From: Variovorax sp. 679
GTDB taxonomy: Bacteria; Pseudomonadota; Gammaproteobacteria; Burkholderiales; Burkholderiaceae_C
DNA length: 64,000 nucleotides
Direction of reading: 5' to 3'
Assembly (NCBI RefSeq): GCF_003952185.1
Contig: NZ_RXFS01000004.1
Span: forward strand, 496,001 to 560,000
This document shows, in pieces, positions 59,077 through 64,000 of this stretch; position 1 is the first letter of the stretch, and the number at the start of each line of letters is the position of its first letter. The position numbers were made by a program, and so were the translations under genes. The notes under the pieces are model-generated. The model saw nothing but the letters and a program-made list of their open reading frames with translations. It searched no databases and was not told the DNA's origin.

Positions 59077-60339
59077 ATGTCCGCCGTGCTCCGTCCCCCC
59101 ATCCCCGTCGTCGTGCAACAGCACCTCGACAACACCGTCGTCCTGAGCGGCACGCGCGCCGTGCTCGTGTGTGCGCCCCACGTCCAGCTCCACCGCCTGC
59201 GCCGCTTGGACGATCGCCTCGCGGCAAGCCTCGACGGGCTTGCCGTGGCTGGCGATTTCGGGCGTGACCTGTGCTTGGCTGCGCTGGACGCACCCGGCCC
59301 GGGTGCGATGTTCGCCAACACCGTGGGCGCGATCGAGGCGCGCGATCCGGCATGGCTCGAAAGGCTGCTGTCGATTGCCGAGGCCGTGCCCGAATCGCGG
59401 CCGGGCCTGGTCTCGGCTTTCGGGTGGGTGCCGGCCACCGCGTTGCGGGGCATCACCCGTGCGTTGCTGGATTCACCTCATGCCTTTCGACGCGACATCG
59501 GCCTTGCGGCCTGTGCCATGCACCATGCCGATCCGGAAGGCGTGCTGGAAGAGGCCATGGCCGATACGCAGGACGCGGCGCAAGCGATCGCGGTCGCCGG
59601 AGAGCTGGGCCGGATCGACCTGCTCGCCGGGTGCCTGGCGGCATTGCCGCGCGAAGACTCCGTGCTGCGCTTCGTGGCGGCTCGCGCCGCGCTGCTGCTC
59701 GGTGATCGACAGGAAGCGCTGCGGACGCTTGTCGCGCTGGCGGAAGTGATCGGCCCGCAGCAGGCGGTTGCAGTGGTGCTGGCCCTCAAAGTCCTTCCTG
59801 TGGTTCAGGCGCAAGGGCTGCTGCGCGCGCTTGCGCAGGAAGAGGCTTCGCTGCGCACCCTGGTCCGCGGCGTCGGCGCAGGCGGTGATCCGCACCATGT
59901 GCCTTGGCTCATCGCACGCATGGCCGACCCGCAGCTCGCGCGGCTTGCCGGAGAGGCGTTCAGCATGATCACCGGGCTCGACCTGGCGGCCGGGGATCTC
60001 GAGCTGAAGCCTCCGCAGGGGCACGAGTCCGGACCCGGCGACGACCCGGACGACGAGGACGTGGCCATGGATGAGGACGACGGACTTCCCTGGCCCGACC
60101 CGGAGAAGATCGACGTCTGGTGGCAGCACAACGGCGCTCGCTTTCCTTCTGGCAGCTGCTTCTTCATGGGGCAACCGGTCTCGTCGCGGCACTGTCTCGC
60201 CGTGCTGCGAACGGGCGCGCAGCGCCAGCGCATCGCCGCCGCCGAGTACCTGTCTTTGATGTCCCCCGGCACGCCGCTTTTCAACACCGCGGCGCCTGCC
60301 TGGCGCCAGCAGTGGCTGCTGTCGCAGATGGAGGCCTGA
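59077..60339 (+). CDS. TIGR02270-family HEAT-repeat-like protein
   Basis: A 420-residue helical-repeat protein fitting TIGR02270 (N-terminal PPIPVVVQQHLDNTVVLSGT, R-L-R-R-L-D-D-R-L, AFGWVPATALRGITRALLDS, and C-terminal MGQPVSSRHCLAVLRTGAQR). Alpha-helical HEAT-like repeats fill about 60-290 and an acidic patch (DDPDDEDVAMDEDD) lies near 325. Members occur with T6SS spike cassettes, but their function is unknown to me. There is no export signal. The start is ATG at 59077 and the gene lies 32 bases after the propeller-like gene. The acidic stretch could contact a basic toxin or a PAAR protein (speculative). Confidence 0.75.
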   Translation: MSAVLRPPIPVVVQQHLDNTVVLSGTRAVLVCAPHVQLHRLRRLDDRLAASLDGLAVAGDFGRDLCLAALDAPGPGAMFANTVGAIEARDPAWLERLLSIAEAVPESRPGLVSAFGWVPATALRGITRALLDSPHAFRRDIGLAACAMHHADPEGVLEEAMADTQDAAQAIAVAGELGRIDLLAGCLAALPREDSVLRFVAARAALLLGDRQEALRTLVALAEVIGPQQAVAVVLALKVLPVVQAQGLLRALAQEEASLRTLVRGVGAGGDPHHVPWLIARMADPQLARLAGEAFSMITGLDLAAGDLELKPPQGHESGPGDDPDDEDVAMDEDDGLPWPDPEKIDVWWQHNGARFPSGSCFFMGQPVSSRHCLAVLRTGAQRQRIAAAEYLSLMSPGTPLFNTAAPAWRQQWLLSQMEA

Positions 60340-60342
60340 ACC

Positions 60343-60510
60343 GTGCAAGCCCGCTTCATCCTCGCGTTGCTGGCGGCAGCCTTCCTGCTCGCGGCGGCGC
60401 TGCGATGGAGACGCAACGCCAAGCATGCCGACCCCGCCACCCGCACCTGGCTCCTCATCGCCCTCATCTTCACCGCCATCGCAGCCTGGCTGCAATGGCA
60501 TACCTCTTAA
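60343..60510 (+). CDS. Small two-pass membrane protein (55 residues)
   Basis: A short frame from GTG at 60343 to TAA at 60508-60510 encodes VQARFILALLAAAFLLAAAL, a basic turn (RWRRNAKH) and a second hydrophobic segment (WLLIALIFTAIAAWLQW). It begins three bases after the TIGR02270 stop, so it is likely co-translated. Two membrane segments with a positively charged loop suggest an inner-membrane hairpin. There is no known family by eye. A possible role is immunity or assembly help, given the position before fha. The GC-rich third positions match real genes of the window. Confidence 0.55.
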   Translation: MQARFILALLAAAFLLAAALRWRRNAKHADPATRTWLLIALIFTAIAAWLQWHTS

Positions 60511-60599
60511 GGCGAGATTGCCAACATGCCTTACGGAATGAATACTCCTTGCGAGTTTGTTCGGGCGCATTCAGGCGCAGAGCCTTCGGGGGCCGATTC

Positions 60600-62345
60600 A
60601 TGATCCATATCGCTGTCATCACCCGGCAAGGCGCTCCGGCTGGTCAGTCCATCTCGGCGGACTTCGGCCCCAATGGAGGCACCATCGGCCGGGCCGACAC
60701 CAACACGCTGGTGCTCGACGATCCCGACCGCACGGTCTCGCGCGTGCATGCCCAGGTGCTGTGCCGCGACGGGCAGTACTTCGTCATCGACCGGGGCAGC
60801 AATCCGATGCAGTGCAACGGCGTGTCGCTGGGCTCGGGCAAGGAGGCCGCGCTGACCGATGGCGCGCGGCTGGTGGTGGGCAGCTTCGAGCTCACGGTGC
60901 GCGTGACGGCCCCGGCAGCTGCTGCAGCAGCGCCGGCGCAGTCATCGCCCATCATTCCGGAAACGGTGCTCGGAGGCGCTCCCGCAGCCGCTGTTGCCGC
61001 TGCAAAGCCGACGAGCGACGATCCCTTCGCCGACCTGCTGGCGGGCCTCGCGCCGCCGCCCGCTCCACCGTCACCGGCCGCGGCACCCGCCGCTTCCTCG
61101 CCCGCCGCCGCGCTGCCCGATTCGCTGCTGTTCCCCGACCCGATGGAAAGCGGCTCGCGCAACGTGCAGGCCGCGCAGGTCGATCCCTTCGCCAACCTGC
61201 TCGGGCCCACGCCCTCCTCGACGCCGGCGGCCGGCCTCGGCGCGCTCGACGATTTCTCCGATCTCGGCGCGCCGCCCGCGCATGGCAAGGCGGCGAGCAT
61301 CGACGAGCTGTTCGGCGGCATGGGAGGCGCCGGCGGTGGCGGCATCGGCGGCGATCCGCTCGCGCTGTCGCCGCTGGCCGATCCGCTGCTGCAGCCGAAC
61401 ACGGCGTCCAACGCCGATCCGCTGGCAGCCCTGCAGCAGGCGGCGCCCGCCACGCCCACGCCGCGCTCCGACCACCTGCCCATCGACCAGTTCGGCTTCA
61501 CGCCGCCGAAGGCCATCGAGCCACCGCCGCCGGCGATGGCGCCACCTGCGCCCGCACCGAAGCCCGCGCCCGTGGCGGCACCAGCTCTGCCCTCTGCGCA
61601 GTTCGACGACATGACCGGCCAGCCGATCCGCATCAGCGGGCCCGAGGGCTCCGGCAAGCCACTGGAGCCGCTGCGGCCTCCTGCACCGGCCGTTGCACCT
61701 GCACCAGCACCGGCTCCACGCCCGGCCGCGCCGCCACCCGAGCGCATGGCCAGCGACGACGAGCTGCTCGCCGCTTTCCTGCGCGGTCTCGCGAGCACGC
61801 ACCAGCCGCCCGAGATGCTCACGCCGGGCCTGATGGAGCGCATCGGCTCGATGCTGCGCAGCGCCACCGAGGGCACGCTGCAGCTGCTGCTCACGCGCCA
61901 GGAGTTCAAGCGCGAGGTGCGCGCCGAGGTCACGATGATCGCGGCGCAGGCCAACAATCCGCTGAAGTTCTCGCCCACGGTGGAGGTGGCGCTCGCGCAC
62001 CTGCTAGGGCCCGGCGTGCGCGGCTTCATGCCGCCCGAGGCCGCGATGCGCGACGCGTTCAACGACCTGCGCGCGCACCAGTTCGGCGTGATGGTGGGCA
62101 TGCGCGCGGCGCTGGCCCATGTCATCGCGCGCTTCGAGCCGGCGGAGCTGGAGAAGAAGATCAGCGCGAAGACGGCGCTCGACGCGCTCTTCACCGCCAA
62201 CCGCAAGGCCAAGCTGTGGGACCAGTTCGTGTCGCTCTACGGCGGCATCGCGAGCGAGGCGGAGGACGACTTCCACAGCCTCTTCGGCAAGGCCTTCCTC
62301 GAAGCCTACGAAGAGCAGATGGCGCGCCTGAAGTCCGACGCCTGA
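60600..62345 (+). CDS. tagH: T6SS FHA-domain protein (Fha/TagH)
   Basis: A 581-residue cytoplasmic protein, the phospho-substrate and scaffold of the PpkA pathway. The N-terminal FHA domain (about 5-100) has the phosphothreonine-binding residues in GTIGRADTNTL, TVSRVHAQV and NGVSLGSG. A long Pro/Ala-rich linker follows, containing short DDPFADLLAGLAPP, VDPFANLLG and ALDDFSDLGAPP-type motifs, and then the C-terminal TagH/ImpI domain (about 385-581, LLAAFLRGLASTHQPPEMLT, MLRSATEGTLQLLLTRQEFK). The ATG at 60600 gives MIHIAVITRQGAPAGQ. It is followed after 55 bases by the phosphatase gene. Confidence 0.93.
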   Translation: MIHIAVITRQGAPAGQSISADFGPNGGTIGRADTNTLVLDDPDRTVSRVHAQVLCRDGQYFVIDRGSNPMQCNGVSLGSGKEAALTDGARLVVGSFELTVRVTAPAAAAAAPAQSSPIIPETVLGGAPAAAVAAAKPTSDDPFADLLAGLAPPPAPPSPAAAPAASSPAAALPDSLLFPDPMESGSRNVQAAQVDPFANLLGPTPSSTPAAGLGALDDFSDLGAPPAHGKAASIDELFGGMGGAGGGGIGGDPLALSPLADPLLQPNTASNADPLAALQQAAPATPTPRSDHLPIDQFGFTPPKAIEPPPPAMAPPAPAPKPAPVAAPALPSAQFDDMTGQPIRISGPEGSGKPLEPLRPPAPAVAPAPAPAPRPAAPPPERMASDDELLAAFLRGLASTHQPPEMLTPGLMERIGSMLRSATEGTLQLLLTRQEFKREVRAEVTMIAAQANNPLKFSPTVEVALAHLLGPGVRGFMPPEAAMRDAFNDLRAHQFGVMVGMRAALAHVIARFEPAELEKKISAKTALDALFTANRKAKLWDQFVSLYGGIASEAEDDFHSLFGKAFLEAYEEQMARLKSDA

Positions 62346-62400
62346 AGAGAAGAAAAAGAAGAGCGAACAACACAACCCCAGCACCCGCGAGGCACCCCGC

Positions 62401-63195
62401 TTGGAAATCGAAATCGTCACGCTCTCCCGGCAGGGCGGCCGCAACTACAACGAGGACGTGCACGGCCACTGGCACGACGAGCGCTTTGTCGCCTGCCTGG
62501 TGGCCGACGGCGCGGGCGGCCATGGCGGCGGCGACGTGGCGGCGGCCATCGCGCGCGGCAGCATGCTCGGCGGCTTCTCGGCCACGCCGGGGCTGGACGA
62601 GGCCACGCTGCGCGGGCTGGTCGAGCAGGCCAACCTCGACGTGGTGGCGCGCCAGGCCGAGGGCGGCAAGCTCGCGGGCATGCGCTCGACCATCGTGTTC
62701 GCGGCCATCGACCTCGAGAGCCAGGCGCTCGCATGGGTGCACAGCGGCGACAGCCGCGCCTATCTTTTTCGCGGTGGCGCGATCGTGGCGCGCACCACCG
62801 ACCACAGCCTGGTGCAGCAGATGGTGGCCGGCGGCATGCTCGACGAAGAGGGCGCACGGCTGCATCCGCAGCGCAACATGCTGCTGTCGGCACTGGGCTC
62901 GATCGAGGAGGCGCCCGACATCTCGGTGTCGGAGCGCATGCGCCTGTTGCCCGGTGACGTGCTGCTCTTGTGCAGCGACGGCGTGTGGGAGCCGCTGGGC
63001 GACGAATGCCTGATCGACACGCTGCACGCCTCGCGCACGCCGAGCCAATGGACCGAGCTGATCGACGCGCAGGTCAAGGCCAACGCCAAGCCGGGCCACG
63101 ACAACTACACGGCGCTCACGCTGTGGGTAATCGAGGAGGACGGCGACGACGTGACGCGGCTGATGCCGGAGAACGTCGCGTCGACCGACCCCTGA
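62401..63195 (+). CDS. pppA: PP2C-type Ser/Thr phosphatase, PppA/Stp-like
   Basis: A 264-residue cytoplasmic phosphatase of the PPM/PP2C family, expected to remove the phosphate that PpkA puts on Fha. The metal-binding motifs are all present: RNYNEDVHGHW, ACLVADGAGGHGGGD, VHSGDSRAYLF, LLLCSDGVWEPL and GHDNYTALTLW. The frame opens with TTG at 62401 (LEIEIVTLSRQGGRNYNED). No ATG lies before the first catalytic motif, so the TTG start is accepted. It is the last plus-strand gene and is followed by a strong hairpin terminator. Confidence 0.92.
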   Translation: MEIEIVTLSRQGGRNYNEDVHGHWHDERFVACLVADGAGGHGGGDVAAAIARGSMLGGFSATPGLDEATLRGLVEQANLDVVARQAEGGKLAGMRSTIVFAAIDLESQALAWVHSGDSRAYLFRGGAIVARTTDHSLVQQMVAGGMLDEEGARLHPQRNMLLSALGSIEEAPDISVSERMRLLPGDVLLLCSDGVWEPLGDECLIDTLHASRTPSQWTELIDAQVKANAKPGHDNYTALTLWVIEEDGDDVTRLMPENVASTDP

Positions 63196-63220
63196 TTCCC
63201 CACCCGTCCGGCGCAAGAAG

Positions 63221-63244
63221 AAAGGGCCCCGGATGGGGCCCTTT
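63221..63244. terminator. Intrinsic bidirectional terminator
   Basis: AAAGGGCCCC (63221-63230) pairs perfectly with GGGGCCCTTT (63235-63244) around the loop GGAT. It sits 25 bases after the pppA stop and 25 bases after the stop of the convergent minus-strand gene at 63269, so it can end both transcripts. Confidence 0.85.
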
Positions 63245-63268
63245 GCTTTCCGGTGCCGAAGCCTTCGC

Positions 63269-63808
63269 TCAGGCTCCGCCCGTGCTGGGCACGGTGGCGG
63301 GCGCGACGTAGGTGTACTTGCTCGCGGTCTTCTTCACCTTCTTCAGCGCGCTGCGCAGCAGCTGCGGCATGTCCTGGCGGTTGGGCAGGTTGGTGTAGTT
63401 GTCGATGCCCTGCTCCTTGCAGCAGTTGGCGCAGCCGTTGTTGAGCAGGTCGAGCGCGTAGCGCGTCTTGCTCAGCGTGCTGGACGCGCCGGGCTCGCGG
63501 AACGGATCGAAGATGCCGTCCGGCAGGACCTTCTGTCCCAGCGCGATCGCCTGCGTCTGGAAGTGCGTGATGTGCTTCTGCGTGATCGGCCCGTAGTAGC
63601 CGTCCACGACGATCACCTCGGTCTGGCCCGGGGGTGGGTCCAGGTCGTGGTTGAAGCCCATCAGCTCGTAGTAGAAGATCTTGAACAGCGCCTGTACCAG
63701 CATCACGTCTTCACGCGTGTTGGAACCGATCCGGCCTACCGACCAGTCGATGTTGTAGGCGGTGAGCAGCGCGCCGCTGGTGCCGATGAGTGGGGTGCTG
63801 AATGCCAT
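63269..63808 (-). CDS. Peptidoglycan-binding-like protein encoded beside hcp
   Basis: A 179-residue protein without signal peptide. VMLVQALFKIFYY, VDGYYGPITQKHITHFQTQA and LPDGIFDPF follow the PG_binding_1 pattern (hydrophobic helix, DG.fGp.T...i..FQ...., DG..d). A Cys cluster follows (NGCANCCKEQG), and the tail is Lys- and Ser/Thr-rich (KKVKKTASKYTYV). It lies 86 bases downstream of the minus-strand hcp gene and probably shares its transcript. Cargo of Hcp is often encoded right after hcp, so this is a candidate Hcp-linked effector or wall-interacting accessory. No catalytic domain is visible. Confidence 0.6.
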   Translation of the reverse strand: MAFSTPLIGTSGALLTAYNIDWSVGRIGSNTREDVMLVQALFKIFYYELMGFNHDLDPPPGQTEVIVVDGYYGPITQKHITHFQTQAIALGQKVLPDGIFDPFREPGASSTLSKTRYALDLLNNGCANCCKEQGIDNYTNLPNRQDMPQLLRSALKKVKKTASKYTYVAPATVPSTGGA

Positions 63809-63894
63809 AGCATTGCTCCGGTGCGGTGAGGACGCGTGGAAACCGCACCGGGCACTGGCGCGCCCGATGCCGTGCCCCGCGGGTCCGTCGTCCG

Positions 63895-64000
63895 TCAGCG
63901 GGTCTCGGTGGTGGCGACGTTCCAGCCGAACTTGACTTCGCCGCCGGCCGCGCCCTTGTCGTCCTGGGCCTTGTAGGCGAACTCGATGTCCTTGAACGAG
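63895..64000 (-). CDS. hcp: Hcp (TssD) tube protein, C-terminal fragment at window edge
   Basis: The last 34 codons of a minus-strand gene that continues past the right edge. The reading is SFKDIEFAYKAQDDKGAAGG then EVKFGWNVATTETR and a TGA at 63895-63897. The pattern (I.[VF].Y..Q...G..GG.V.FGW[ND]) is the conserved C-terminus of Hcp, the tube and effector carrier of the T6SS. It is on the strand opposite to the main run, implying a separate operon that probably also holds missing core genes such as tssB and tssC. Confidence 0.85.
   Translation of the reverse strand, partial: SFKDIEFAYKAQDDKGAAGGEVKFGWNVATTETR

Overview
The window is GC-rich, densely coded DNA with strong G/C preference at third codon positions. 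Gene content and repeat style suggest a Burkholderiales bacterium, most likely Comamonadaceae and Variovorax-like. This is an inference from gene families and was not tested by any search.

Layout. (1) 1-1795: 3' part of a large-subunit (HPII-type) catalase, cut by the left edge. (2) 1940-11221: three tightly packed genes, namely an exported TPR-CHAT protease-like protein, a TpsB (FhaC-type) outer-membrane transporter and a 1799-residue TpsA exoprotein. (3) 11234-12939: an isochorismatase-fold hydrolase divergent from a GlxA/FtrA-type AraC regulator. (4) 12991-13272: a 98-bp tandem repeat. (5) 13272-20635: two hybrid histidine kinases and three periplasmic binding proteins, with no transporter permease or ATPase. 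The first kinase overlaps a TrpX-like binding protein gene. The second is divergent from a tandem pair of PhnD-like binding proteins. This looks like a ligand-sensing locus.

(6) 20800-63195: a type VI secretion (T6SS) locus. It holds tssK, tssL (with OmpA-like domain), tssM, tagF, a PpkA-like kinase, a divergent Hcp-like tube protein, tagJ, tssE, tssF, tssG, tssH/clpV, two vgrG genes, fha/tagH and a PppA-type phosphatase. The full threonine-phosphorylation control set (PpkA, PppA, Fha, TagF) is present. TssA, TssB, TssC and TssJ are not in the window. An hcp gene begins to appear on the minus strand at the right edge, so the locus probably continues past 64000.

Two spike cassettes are visible. 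VgrG1 is followed by a DUF2169-pentapeptide fusion, a pentapeptide protein, a DUF3540 protein and a PAAR-like DUF4150 protein. VgrG2 is followed by a DUF6484 protein, a DUF2169 adaptor, a ketosynthase-fold protein lacking the active-site cysteine, a DUF4150 protein with a nuclease-like C-terminus, and a possible propeller-type immunity protein.

Inside the T6SS locus sit genes that are not T6SS core: an MltA-type lytic transglycosylase, a sigma-factor-like protein, a single-pass membrane protein and an exported caspase-like protease. Between tagF and ppkA lies a 628-bp imperfect palindrome. The coding DNA on its two sides shows mirror-image strand bias (G/T-rich on the left, A/C-rich on the right), which is the most unusual DNA-level signal in the window.
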